From JBDREC01 sp043820105 [NCBI: Pseudomonadota bacterium] (GTDB taxonomy: Bacteria; Bdellovibrionota_F; JAHFAK01), in contig JBDREC010000028.1 of the NCBI GenBank assembly GCA_043820105.1, forward strand, positions 26,973-90,972: 64,000 nucleotides of DNA. Reading direction: 5' to 3'. Position 1 is the first letter of the stretch. Each line of letters opens with the position of its first letter. Made by a program: the position numbers and the translations under genes. Below, in pieces: positions 34,977-43,639 of this stretch. The notes under the pieces were generated by a model. It was given only the letters and a program-made list of their open reading frames with translations, had not been told where the DNA came from and searched no databases.

Positions 34977-35999
34977 ATGAGACGCGTAGTAATGTCAAGC
35001 TCATATACACAGGCTGATATTAAGCCCTACGAATTATTTAAAAAATATCTTGAGATCGTTGATAAAGAAGTTAAAAGATTATTAATTGATAAAAATGATT
35101 TGAAAAAAATCAACTGCCCTGCATGCAAAAGTGACAATTCAAAATTTGCATTTAAAAAGTTCGGCTTGGCTTATGCTGAATGTTTACAATGCGGTTCCCT
35201 TTATATTTCACCAAGACCATCTGATGATAAAATTAACAAATATTTTCTTAAATCCAGGGCAACTGCTTTCTGGAATGAGCATATCTTAAAAAAAACAATC
35301 CAATCGCGCGTGCAACATCTGATCAGACCTGAAGTAATGTGGGTAGCCAATACTACCGGAACCTTTTGCAAAGAACCCAATACCTTTATTGAAATCAAAT
35401 CCAGATACCCTGAATTTTTAGAGGGAATTGAACAACTTAAACTGTTTAAAGAAAAGATTATTATAGATCCGGAAATGCTACTGTCAGAAAGCTTTGTAGA
35501 TAAAAATGGATTCACTATAATAAAGGATCTTGATAGAAATAATGAATGTAAAAACATTAAGGCCGATGTCGCAACGGGTTTTTACCTACTTGACAGGCTT
35601 TCTGAGCCATATGAATTATTAAAAACACTAAATTCAATGTTACTGGACAAGGGTTTATTGTTTCTTATAAGTACTACCATAAGTGGATTAGATTTACAAG
35701 TTTTGTGGGAGAATTCCAATGCAATTTTTCCTCCGGAAAACATGAATATTTTGTCTATTGAAGGATTTAAAATATTACTCGATAATTGCGGATTTGAAAT
35801 CATTGAATTAAGCACCCCTGGCCAATTAGATCTGGAATATATTAAAAATGCCATGAAATATAATAAAAACTTGCAAATTCCAAGATTCCTTTCTTACTTT
35901 ATCAATAACCGTGATGAACGTGCACAGGAAAGATTTCAGGAATTTTTACAGGAAGTCAGATTAAGTTCTCATCTTAGAATCGTAGCCAGAAAGAAGTGA
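34977..35999 (+). CDS. Zinc-ribbon protein with degenerate SAM-methyltransferase domain
   Basis: A 340-aa protein. A zinc ribbon lies near the N-terminus: CPAC (Cys47/Cys50) and CLQC (Cys69/Cys72). The C-terminal part has a methyltransferase-like layout: GFYLLDRLSEPYELLKTLN, MLLDKGLLFLISTT, and EGFKILLDNCGFEIIELST, similar to the C-methyltransferase/Methyltransf_23 group with an N-terminal zinc ribbon seen in sugar pathways. The glycine-rich SAM loop is not recognisable, so activity is uncertain. AAGGAG lies 7 bases before the ATG at 34977. It is the second gene of the operon. Confidence 0.6.
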   Translation: MRRVVMSSSYTQADIKPYELFKKYLEIVDKEVKRLLIDKNDLKKINCPACKSDNSKFAFKKFGLAYAECLQCGSLYISPRPSDDKINKYFLKSRATAFWNEHILKKTIQSRVQHLIRPEVMWVANTTGTFCKEPNTFIEIKSRYPEFLEGIEQLKLFKEKIIIDPEMLLSESFVDKNGFTIIKDLDRNNECKNIKADVATGFYLLDRLSEPYELLKTLNSMLLDKGLLFLISTTISGLDLQVLWENSNAIFPPENMNILSIEGFKILLDNCGFEIIELSTPGQLDLEYIKNAMKYNKNLQIPRFLSYFINNRDERAQERFQEFLQEVRLSSHLRIVARKK

Positions 36000-36001
36000 A
36001 A

Positions 36002-36922
36002 ATGAAAAATAAAGTACTTATTTCCCCCTCAAAATTCGCTGATTGCGGTAATGATCCTCTGGAATTACTGGAAAAAGAAAATATTGAATATATTATTAAT
36101 CCTTTTGGCAGAAAAATGGATCCCGCGGAGGTTATCCAGTACGGAAAGGATTGCATAGGAATCATTGCTGGAATTGAATCATTAAACGCCGAGGTCCTGG
36201 CTTCTATCCCAACTCTACGTTGCATAAGCCGTGTTGGATCTGGTATAGATACCATTGATATAGAAAAAGCCAGGGAGATGGGTATAGTTATTACCAACAC
36301 TCCGGATGGACCTACCCGTGCAGTCGCGGAATTGGCTCTTGGTCTGATTTTTGATCTTCTGAGAAAAATATCTTTCAGGGATAGAGAGATTAGAAAAGGA
36401 AACTGGAACAAGGAAATGGGAAATTTGCTGGAAAATAAAAAAATTGGTGTTTTAGGTCTGGGTCGCATTGGACGCACTGTTGCTGAACTTTTACAGGTCC
36501 TTGGCGCCAGTGTATCCGGGACGGACCTTCAGGCTGATGAAAAATGGCTTAATGAAAAAAATATTCCCTTATTAACTTTGGATGAATTGTTAAAAACAAA
36601 TGATATAATTTGTGTTCATATTCCATTCTCTGGTGGTGTGAAGCACTTTATTGGTGAAAGGGAGCTTAGGGTAATGAAAAAAGGAGCTTATCTTGTAAAT
36701 CTATCACGCGGGGGGGTTGTGGATGAGCAGGCGCTATACCAGGTTTTGCAAGAAAAGCATCTTTCAGGAGCAGCTTCTGATGTCTTTGAGCAAGAACCCT
36801 ATACTGGCCCTTTGACTGAACTTGATAATATTGTGCTTACGTCTCACGTTGGCTCATATGCCAAAGAATCCAGATTAAAAATGGAAATGGATGCAACCCG
36901 AAACCTTTTAGAGCACATTTAA
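36002..36922 (+). CDS. D-2-hydroxyacid dehydrogenase (phosphoglycerate-dehydrogenase-like)
   Basis: About 306 residues. The NAD-binding loop is GVLGLGRIGRTVAELL, preceded by NTPDGPTRAVAELALGL; VNLSRGGVVDEQAL carries the substrate Arg, FEQEPY the catalytic Glu, and LTSHVGSYA the catalytic His. It is a cytosolic NAD-dependent enzyme of the SerA family without the C-terminal ACT domain. In this operon it probably acts on a sugar- or cyclitol-derived 2-hydroxyacid rather than in serine synthesis. I use the ATG at 36002; a GTG at 35996 overlaps the previous stop and is an alternative. Confidence 0.83.
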   Translation: MKNKVLISPSKFADCGNDPLELLEKENIEYIINPFGRKMDPAEVIQYGKDCIGIIAGIESLNAEVLASIPTLRCISRVGSGIDTIDIEKAREMGIVITNTPDGPTRAVAELALGLIFDLLRKISFRDREIRKGNWNKEMGNLLENKKIGVLGLGRIGRTVAELLQVLGASVSGTDLQADEKWLNEKNIPLLTLDELLKTNDIICVHIPFSGGVKHFIGERELRVMKKGAYLVNLSRGGVVDEQALYQVLQEKHLSGAASDVFEQEPYTGPLTELDNIVLTSHVGSYAKESRLKMEMDATRNLLEHI

Positions 36923-36942
36923 GCATTATTTAAGGAGAAAAA

Positions 36943-37554
36943 ATGAATAAACTCGACCAAATCTATTCCGGCTTGCAATCAGGCGCGGATTACGCCAAAG
37001 CATATGTTTCTTTATTATCCGATTTCTTAGGCAACCTTGATTTTGCAGCCATAGACAAAGTTATAACGCTTCTACTGGATGCAAGAAAAAACGAAAAAAC
37101 CATTTTTTTCATAGGCGATGGAGGAAGTGCTGCAACAGCATCGCATTTTTGTGAGGACCTGGGACTTGGAGCATACTGCAATGGCAAATTGCCCTTTAAG
37201 GCACTTAGTCTTACTGATAACATGCCTTATATTACCGCACTTGGAAATGATGAGGGCTTTGAGCATATTTTTACCGGACAGCTCCGAACCATGCTAAATG
37301 CCGGTGATGTTGTAATCGGCATATCAGGGAGTGGCAATTCAGCTAATCTGGTAAAAGCAATGGAATTTGCCAATACCAAGGATGCTGTAACCATCGGACT
37401 GGTAGGTTTTGATGGTGGAAAAATGAGTGAGCTTTGTCAGTATTGTATTCATGTTAAAACAGAAAAGGGATTATATGCACCTGTTGAAGATATGCAACTT
37501 ATTTTGGGACATATAATAAGTACCTACCTAATGTTCAGGGTTCGGGAGGAGTAA
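36943..37554 (+). CDS. SIS-domain sugar-phosphate isomerase, GmhA-like
   Basis: A 203-aa SIS-domain protein. Motifs are IGDGGSAATASHFCEDL and VVIGISGSGNSANLVKAM, with EKGLYAPVEDMQLILGH near the end: the GmhA arrangement for converting sedoheptulose 7-phosphate to heptose 7-phosphate. Length fits GmhA (~190-200 aa). AAGGAG lies directly before the ATG. The heptose kinase and adenylyltransferase partners expected for ADP-heptose are not in the window, so a different heptose product is possible. Confidence 0.82.
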   Translation: MNKLDQIYSGLQSGADYAKAYVSLLSDFLGNLDFAAIDKVITLLLDARKNEKTIFFIGDGGSAATASHFCEDLGLGAYCNGKLPFKALSLTDNMPYITALGNDEGFEHIFTGQLRTMLNAGDVVIGISGSGNSANLVKAMEFANTKDAVTIGLVGFDGGKMSELCQYCIHVKTEKGLYAPVEDMQLILGHIISTYLMFRVREE

Positions 37555-37562
37555 AATAAAAC

Positions 37563-38297
37563 ATGAATATTGATTTTGCCGGGAAAAAAGCAATTGTAAC
37601 TGGTGGGACCAGGGGCATAGGAAACAGTATTGCTTCGATGCTAGACAAATCAGGATGCGAGGTTATTTACACCGGAACAAAAGAAAAAGCTGAAAACAGG
37701 ATTGGTTCTGCCCGATATGAACAGCTTGATTTGGCATGTAAAAAGAGCATTGAACGTTTTTCGGATGAAGTTATTAAAACCTCTGAGAAAATTGATATAT
37801 TAATCAATAATGCTGGAATAAATTTTATCGAACCTATTGATAAAATACAGGACCAACATTGGGAAGCAGTCTTAAATGTGAATTTAACGGGAGCCATGTG
37901 TCTGACCAGGGAAGTTGCTAAAACGATGATAAAGCAAAAAAACGGCGGCAGGATATTAAATGTCAGTTCAATTTTTGGCATTGTTTCCAAGGCAAAGAGG
38001 GGTTCATATTCAGCCAGCAAGGCTGGGATGATAGGTCTAAGCCGGGCTTGTGCTTTGGATTTGGCGCCCTACAGTATACTGGTAAATGCTTTATGTCCCG
38101 GCTTTACAGTCACTGAACTGACAGCCTCTATTCTTTCACCAGATGAAATGGCTAAATTGGCAAAAGAAGAAGTTCCTTTGGGCAGATTTGCGGAGGTTGA
38201 TGAAATTTCAAAGGTCGCATTGTTTTTATGTTCAGATATGAATACATACCTCACTGGCCAAACGATTGTTGTAGATGGAGGAATGGTAATACGATGA
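37563..38297 (+). CDS. Short-chain dehydrogenase/reductase
   Basis: A 244-aa classical SDR: TGGTRGIGNSIA coenzyme loop, NNAGINF, a catalytic Ser in LNVSSIFGIVS, and YSASKAGMIGLS with the catalytic Tyr-x3-Lys, then CPGFTVTEL. It is NAD(P)-dependent and cytosolic, like FabG, but the operon implies a sugar or cyclitol keto/hydroxyl substrate. A GGAGG site lies upstream, about 10 bases from the ATG. It ends in an ATGA overlap with the cyclase gene, so the two are coupled. Confidence 0.85.
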   Translation: MNIDFAGKKAIVTGGTRGIGNSIASMLDKSGCEVIYTGTKEKAENRIGSARYEQLDLACKKSIERFSDEVIKTSEKIDILINNAGINFIEPIDKIQDQHWEAVLNVNLTGAMCLTREVAKTMIKQKNGGRILNVSSIFGIVSKAKRGSYSASKAGMIGLSRACALDLAPYSILVNALCPGFTVTELTASILSPDEMAKLAKEEVPLGRFAEVDEISKVALFLCSDMNTYLTGQTIVVDGGMVIR

Positions 38298-39364
38298 GAA
38301 TAAATTCAAAAATTAAAGATTACAGCGTAGACTTGCTTGACGACATTCTTAATAAAAAAGAAGAACTGTTTGGAACCCTGAAATATGATCGCTTGTTTTA
38401 TTTTGTCGATGGAAATGTAAAGCGTATTTATAACGATCAATTAAGAGAATTTATTGGCGATGATTTTTGTCAGGTTATTGAGGCCAAAGAAGAAAACAAG
38501 GAATATAACAACCTTGCGAACTATTATAAAGTTTTAATTGAAAATAAATTTACGCGCAGAGATCTTCTGGTAACTATCGGGGGCGGCATCCTGCAGGATA
38601 TCAGTGGATTTATAGCTTCAACACTTTACAGAGGGATAGGCTGGGTGTTTTTTCCAACTACTCTTCTAGCACAGGCAGATAGCTGCATTGGCTCAAAAAC
38701 CTCAATAAATTTCGGGGACAGTAAAAATTTAATCGGATCTTTTTATCCACCTGATCATATTTTCATTGATGATACTTTTTGCAAAACTTTAACGCCTGAA
38801 TATTTTAACAGCGGCATAGGCGAGATTATTAAGTTTCACTTGTTATCGGATTATGAACGCTATGCTTTACTCAAAGAATACCTGTCGTTGCCGGACTCAA
38901 TGGATTCCAGATATTTTAAAAGAATAATCCTGTCGACTTTGGAAATAAAAAAATCTTATTTTACAGAAGATGAGTTTGACACAGGTAGAAGAAACCTGCT
39001 GAACTACGGACATTGTTTTGGTCATGCCCTTGAATCAGCGAGCAATTTTATTGTTTGCCACGGAGAAGCAGTGCTTGTTGGCATGGGCTTTGCCAACCTG
39101 CTTTCACTAAAGAGGGGGATCATGAACAAAGAAAAATATAAAGAATTTGAAGCAATCCTGCAAAAATATTATCCTGGATATAAGCTCTCAAATATAAGTT
39201 CAGACACCCTCGTTTCTTATCTAAAGAAAGATAAAAAAAGAGTTGGCAATGATTTAACCATGATATTGGCTGAAGATATTGGGAAAGCCTATAAATGTGA
39301 TGATATAAAGGAAGTTGAGATTGCTCAAACCTTTCAGGAATTTTTAAAAATATATCCTAAATAA
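38294..39364 (+). CDS. 3-dehydroquinate-synthase-like sugar-phosphate cyclase
   Basis: A 356-aa member of the DHQ synthase/sugar-phosphate cyclase superfamily. Present are the NAD-binding VTIGGGILQDISGF, FFPTTLLAQADSCIGSKT, GIGEIIKFHLLSD (zinc Glu), NYGHCFGHALES and CHGEAVLVGM (zinc His residues). It therefore keeps the metal site of carbocycle-forming enzymes. The setting, beside a heptose isomerase, dehydrogenases and a cytidylyltransferase and away from aromatic genes, suggests a C6/C7 cyclitol product rather than 3-dehydroquinate. The ATG at 38294 overlaps the upstream stop by ATGA; an earlier frame start lies inside the SDR gene. Confidence 0.82.
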   Translation: MRINSKIKDYSVDLLDDILNKKEELFGTLKYDRLFYFVDGNVKRIYNDQLREFIGDDFCQVIEAKEENKEYNNLANYYKVLIENKFTRRDLLVTIGGGILQDISGFIASTLYRGIGWVFFPTTLLAQADSCIGSKTSINFGDSKNLIGSFYPPDHIFIDDTFCKTLTPEYFNSGIGEIIKFHLLSDYERYALLKEYLSLPDSMDSRYFKRIILSTLEIKKSYFTEDEFDTGRRNLLNYGHCFGHALESASNFIVCHGEAVLVGMGFANLLSLKRGIMNKEKYKEFEAILQKYYPGYKLSNISSDTLVSYLKKDKKRVGNDLTMILAEDIGKAYKCDDIKEVEIAQTFQEFLKIYPK

Positions 39365-39383
39365 TCTGGCAAAGGAAAGAAAT

Positions 39384-40517
39384 ATGAAAAAAGTTATAGC
39401 AATGATTCCGGCTCGTCTGGGAAGTAAAAGAATAAAAAGTAAAAACTTAAGACTGCTTTCAGGAAAACCATTAATATCTTACGTTATTGATAAATGCAAG
39501 CAGGCTAAGGTATTTGATGAAATCTATATAAATTCCGAAGCTGATGTTTTCAATGATATCGCTGATGAATATGATATTAAATTTTATAAACGTGATGAGT
39601 TTCTGGCTTCTGATGATGCCACAAATGACATGTTTGTTTTGGATTTCATAACCAACATTAAATGTGAATTTTTAGTTCAGGTCAATCCCACTTCCCCACT
39701 TATCACTGTTGAAGATATAAAGGCCTTTGTGGATAAAATGCTAAAAGAAGATCTGGACACTCTTCATTCAGTAAAAAAAGAGCAAATAGAAGCTTTATAT
39801 GATAACAAGCCACTAAATTTTGATCCAATGAAGCAAATGCCACGTTCACAGGATCTTAAGCCTGCAATGCTTTTTTCATCCGGCATAATGGGATGGAACA
39901 CCCGGAAATATTTTGAAAATATGAAACGATTGGGCAGTGCAACCTATGGCGGTGATGGCAAAACTGATTATTTTATTTTAGAAGGTTTTTCCAAAATAGA
40001 TATAGATAATGAAGAAGATTTTGAATTGGCGGAAATAGCAATAGATTACCTGGAAATTGAACGCGGTAAAAACATTGAATATTATAAAACTATGAAAGAT
40101 CGCAACAAACATATAGAATGGGATGTTCCCAGTATTTTAGCAAAAGATGGTGTTACTGAAAATGATCTGGATAATGCAAACATGGAAGTTATAAACATAA
40201 CAAAGATAATTGCTGAAAAAAGAAAAGAAAGTTCCTGGAGTAAAAGAGTCATTAACACTTCCAGTAACAGTGCAACATTGATATGTCAGATGCCTAATGA
40301 AGGAAACCGTATGCATTATCACTCCAACTGGAATGAATGGTGGTTTATTGTTGACGGAAAATGGAATTTTGAGATAGAAGGCAAAAGCATTATAGTCTCA
40401 ACAGGAGATTTTGTCTTTATTGAAAAAGGCAAATTACATAAAATCACGGCCATTGGCGATAAACCTGCGATCAGACTTGCTGTAAGCAGGGAAGATGTAG
40501 CTCATATTTATCCATAA
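39384..40517 (+). CDS. Cytidylyltransferase-cupin fusion
   Basis: A 377-aa two-domain protein. Residues ~1-225 are a NeuA/SpsF-type cytidylyltransferase: MIPARLGSKRIKSKNLRLL, FLVQVNPTSPLIT and a C-terminal DIDNEEDFELAEIA. Residues ~265-377 are a cupin: MHYHSNWNEWWFIVDGKWNF carries the His pair and Glu of the first metal motif and GDFVFIEKGKLHKITAIG the second. The first domain probably activates the pathway's sugar acid or cyclitol phosphate with CTP; the cupin may isomerise or epimerise it or sense it. AAAGGAAAG precedes the ATG. A paralogue of the first domain alone is at 50679-51359. Confidence 0.82.
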   Translation: MKKVIAMIPARLGSKRIKSKNLRLLSGKPLISYVIDKCKQAKVFDEIYINSEADVFNDIADEYDIKFYKRDEFLASDDATNDMFVLDFITNIKCEFLVQVNPTSPLITVEDIKAFVDKMLKEDLDTLHSVKKEQIEALYDNKPLNFDPMKQMPRSQDLKPAMLFSSGIMGWNTRKYFENMKRLGSATYGGDGKTDYFILEGFSKIDIDNEEDFELAEIAIDYLEIERGKNIEYYKTMKDRNKHIEWDVPSILAKDGVTENDLDNANMEVINITKIIAEKRKESSWSKRVINTSSNSATLICQMPNEGNRMHYHSNWNEWWFIVDGKWNFEIEGKSIIVSTGDFVFIEKGKLHKITAIGDKPAIRLAVSREDVAHIYP

Positions 40518-40546
40518 CTGTTGAACCATTATCAGGGCAATAAATC

Positions 40547-41692
40547 ATGAAAATCATGGCTATAGGTTTTTTTGCTAATTCAAAAACTCATCTTAATGCC
40601 TTAAAAGCAACTGAGTGGAGTGATACTTTTCATCTTCAACCAAATGAAGTGGTTGGAGGCATTCCTGGATCTGTTACCGATTTGAAAAATTTAAAGATTA
40701 ATTTTAGAGAATATGATGCAGCCTTAATTTTTCATGATTCACTTGATCCTGCCCAGAGATATTTCAATGAACAATGCATAAAAAATGATGTGGTAATATA
40801 TGCAAATCAGCATGGATTTAATAAAAGCATTTTGCAGATTTTAGATAACTCCCCCAATATTTATTCAAAATACTGGAATTGCATGGGGCAGTACTTTTTG
40901 AATCGATATAAAGAAGTAATTGGTCAGGATGCCATTACCAGACGCTGGATTTCCCTTGGATCATTTCAACATGATTATCTTTACAAAAATTTCAAATGGA
41001 ATAATACAGCTAATAATGGAAAAGCTCTTATTATCCATGAACCGGATTTATCGATTTGTGAAGGTGATCCTCATCCGCATGATTCAGAGAGACTAACAGA
41101 ATTTATTATAGAATGTCTGAAAGATCTGGGAATAAAGGCAGATATGAAACCGCATCCCAACTGGAAGCATTTTATTGGCAACAACGGAGAAGCTCTCGAT
41201 AAACCGGAAGGTGTAAATCTTGTGGATATTGATGTTGAAGAAATTGTAAATTACTCAATTGTTATTGGATCCAGAAGCTCTATGTTACTGGACGCAGTAG
41301 CAATGTCTATTCCAACAATTGCTCTGGAATCTAAGTCCACCTGGAAAGATGATAAATATCCTCCTGTGGAAGAGGGATTGATACCAACATTTAGTAAAGA
41401 CAAATTACTTGATGGTTTAAAAATACATTTTGATAAAAAACCTGTTTATAATACTAACATGAGAAATTATTTTCTTGGACCCTTGGGTTCTGTTTCTGAA
41501 AACTATTATGAATTTATTAAAAATGATCTGACGAATCCAGCGAAAACCCTAAGTAAACACTATGTACAATGGCAGGGCAAATTAAAAACACATATGCGTA
41601 ATCCATTGAGATCTGACAGGATTATTCTGAAATCATATAATAAATTTAAAATTTCGATAAAAAGTATAATAAAAAGATTGATAGGAAAATAA
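40547..41692 (+). CDS. GT-B-fold transferase-like protein (TagF-like), paralogue 1
   Basis: A 381-aa protein with no clean family signature. It shares with the gene at 44895-46142 the segments PGSVTDLKNL/PGTVENLQKL, SPN(I/V)Y(S/A)KYWN, RRWISLGS, YLYK, a basic substrate region KPHPNWKHFIGN and SRSSMLLDAVAMSIPTIAL. The last two resemble the nucleotide-binding half of CDP-glycerol glycerophosphotransferase/GT-B enzymes. It probably transfers the sugar or polyol made by this operon. No membrane helix; a basic C-terminal tail may contact the membrane. Confidence 0.6.
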   Translation: MKIMAIGFFANSKTHLNALKATEWSDTFHLQPNEVVGGIPGSVTDLKNLKINFREYDAALIFHDSLDPAQRYFNEQCIKNDVVIYANQHGFNKSILQILDNSPNIYSKYWNCMGQYFLNRYKEVIGQDAITRRWISLGSFQHDYLYKNFKWNNTANNGKALIIHEPDLSICEGDPHPHDSERLTEFIIECLKDLGIKADMKPHPNWKHFIGNNGEALDKPEGVNLVDIDVEEIVNYSIVIGSRSSMLLDAVAMSIPTIALESKSTWKDDKYPPVEEGLIPTFSKDKLLDGLKIHFDKKPVYNTNMRNYFLGPLGSVSENYYEFIKNDLTNPAKTLSKHYVQWQGKLKTHMRNPLRSDRIILKSYNKFKISIKSIIKRLIGK

Positions 41693-41695
41693 ATT

Positions 41696-42916
41696 ATGCA
41701 CAAAACCAGTATATTCAATATTAAAATTGATTTTGACAAAAGCTATGATTCGTACCTGTATGATAAAAACAGACAAAAGCATTTCTTGGATTTTTTTGGT
41801 CTGTACTCTTCATTACCTTTAGGTTATAACCATCCAATATTCAAAGATGAAACATTTCTTAATTCTTATAATAAGTTGGCAGGAATCAAAGTTACTAATT
41901 GCGAAATTATTTCAGATGAGGCAGAAAGTTTTTTTCTACAATTTTCAAAGCAGGATGAAATGAAAATTTTTAAACACTTTCATTTCTGCTGCACAGGAGC
42001 TTTGGCTATTGAAGCTTCCATAAAAACGGCAATCGATCATAAGTGTTCTTCAACCCCTGTTGTTATTAGCCTTTTAGAAAGTTTTCATGGAATAAACAGT
42101 TATGGTGGATTTCTCACAGACAGATTTTTTCCCGTAAGTGAGCGACTTAAAGGAATGCCTACCATGAAGTGGCATAAAATCCACAATCCTAAAATTATTT
42201 ATAAAAATGGTGAAAAGGACAACGAACTTACAAAAAGCGGCCTTGAGCAATTTGAAGCTGAATTTAATACAATTATTGATAATTATGGCAAGGAAAATGT
42301 AGCGGCACTTTTAGTAGAACCGATCCAGGCAACTTACGGAGATAATTATTTCCCAAAAGCATTTTTTAAATTAATAAGGAGTTTATGCGACAAATTCAAT
42401 ATTTGTTTAATTTTTGATGAAATTCAAACAGGCTTTGGTTCGACTGGTAAACTGTGGTATTATCAATTCCTGGACATTGAACCAGATATTGTCGCTTTTG
42501 GTAAAAAAACACAGGTTTCAGGAATCATGGTTAAGGAAAATTTCAGTAAAATATTTCAAAAGCCTATTCGCTTGGAAGTAACCTGGGATGGAGATCTAAT
42601 TGATATGCTTCGATGCCAATACATATTAAAAGCATATAAAAAATATAATATTTTAAAGAATGTAAATGAAAGAAGCGAGGAACTTTTATCGGCCTTAAAG
42701 CAAATTGATGCCTTACAGAATGTGCGTAGACAGGGACTTATGTTTGCTTTTGATTTTATTTGCAGTAAAGAACAAGAACATTTTGTCAGTAAAGCTTTTG
42801 AAAATGGTCTACTTTTTAATAGAACAAGAGATAAGACAATTCGTTTTAGGCCAAATTTGAATGTATCATCTGAAGAAATTCAAGAGGCAGTTAATATAAT
42901 AAGGAAAATTTATTAA
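41696..42916 (+). CDS. Class III aminotransferase (lysine-6-aminotransferase-like)
   Basis: A 406-aa PLP-dependent class III (ornithine-transaminase-like) aminotransferase. FCCTGALAIEASIK is the cofactor phosphate region, FHGINSYGG follows, IFDEIQTGFGSTG is the family Asp-Glu motif, and IVAFGKKTQVSG holds the PLP lysine. It best resembles L-lysine 6-aminotransferases. In this operon it could aminate a keto-cyclitol or make a dicarboxylate/amino acid decoration. Start 4 bases after the previous stop; AGGAAA upstream. Confidence 0.82.
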   Translation: MHKTSIFNIKIDFDKSYDSYLYDKNRQKHFLDFFGLYSSLPLGYNHPIFKDETFLNSYNKLAGIKVTNCEIISDEAESFFLQFSKQDEMKIFKHFHFCCTGALAIEASIKTAIDHKCSSTPVVISLLESFHGINSYGGFLTDRFFPVSERLKGMPTMKWHKIHNPKIIYKNGEKDNELTKSGLEQFEAEFNTIIDNYGKENVAALLVEPIQATYGDNYFPKAFFKLIRSLCDKFNICLIFDEIQTGFGSTGKLWYYQFLDIEPDIVAFGKKTQVSGIMVKENFSKIFQKPIRLEVTWDGDLIDMLRCQYILKAYKKYNILKNVNERSEELLSALKQIDALQNVRRQGLMFAFDFICSKEQEHFVSKAFENGLLFNRTRDKTIRFRPNLNVSSEEIQEAVNIIRKIY

Positions 42917-42919
42917 GAT

Positions 42920-43630
42920 ATGATAACAATAAAAGACTCCTCCTTTAAAGATAAAGCAGAATATATAAAGCACCTTTCTAATTCAAAAAAGCTTGTTTCC
43001 AAGACAGATTTAATTTATGAACTCTGCAAAGATAAGGACGTTCTGGATATTGGTTGCATAGATCATAACTATAAGACGGCATTGGACCTTGGAGATAATT
43101 GGTTGCACAAACAATTGAAAAAAGCTTCAAAATCCATAATTGGACTGGACATCCTGAAAGAGGATTCCATTTTTTTGAATAAGATGGGTTATAATATCAT
43201 CCAGGGCAATGCAGAAGCTTTTAATCTAAACAGAAAATTTGATGTCATTGTCGCTGGCGACCTAATTGAACATTTATCAAATATTGGTTCTTTTTTACAA
43301 TGTGTAGCAAATCATATGCACTCAGATTCAGTTTTTATTATTACAAGTCCTAATCCCTTTAATATTGAACAAGCAATATTGGCAATTTATAAAAATGATA
43401 TCTCTGTAAATGATGAGCATACATGCTGGTTAGACCCCAGGGTTATATATGAAACGATATCCAGAACAAATTTAAAAATAACTGCTTTTTATTGGGTTGA
43501 TACTAGATTTAAAATACTATTGGATAGAAATATTCTATTCAAATATATTTTAAATTTCATTTCTGAAATTATAATGAACATACGACCTATTTGCAGAAGA
43601 GATTATGCGATATTACTAAAGAAAAAATAG
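42920..43630 (+). CDS. Class I SAM-dependent methyltransferase
   Basis: A 236-aa protein with motif I VLDIGCIDHNYKTAL, strand 2 IIGLDILKED, and FDVIVAGDLIEHLSNIGSFL followed by HSDSVFIITSPNPFN. Motif I has IDH in place of the usual GxG, as in a subgroup found with glycan genes. Cytosolic. It starts 4 bases after the aminotransferase stop and ends 10 bases before the radical SAM gene. Confidence 0.78.
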   Translation: MITIKDSSFKDKAEYIKHLSNSKKLVSKTDLIYELCKDKDVLDIGCIDHNYKTALDLGDNWLHKQLKKASKSIIGLDILKEDSIFLNKMGYNIIQGNAEAFNLNRKFDVIVAGDLIEHLSNIGSFLQCVANHMHSDSVFIITSPNPFNIEQAILAIYKNDISVNDEHTCWLDPRVIYETISRTNLKITAFYWVDTRFKILLDRNILFKYILNFISEIIMNIRPICRRDYAILLKKK

Positions 43631-43639
43631 GAAATTGTA

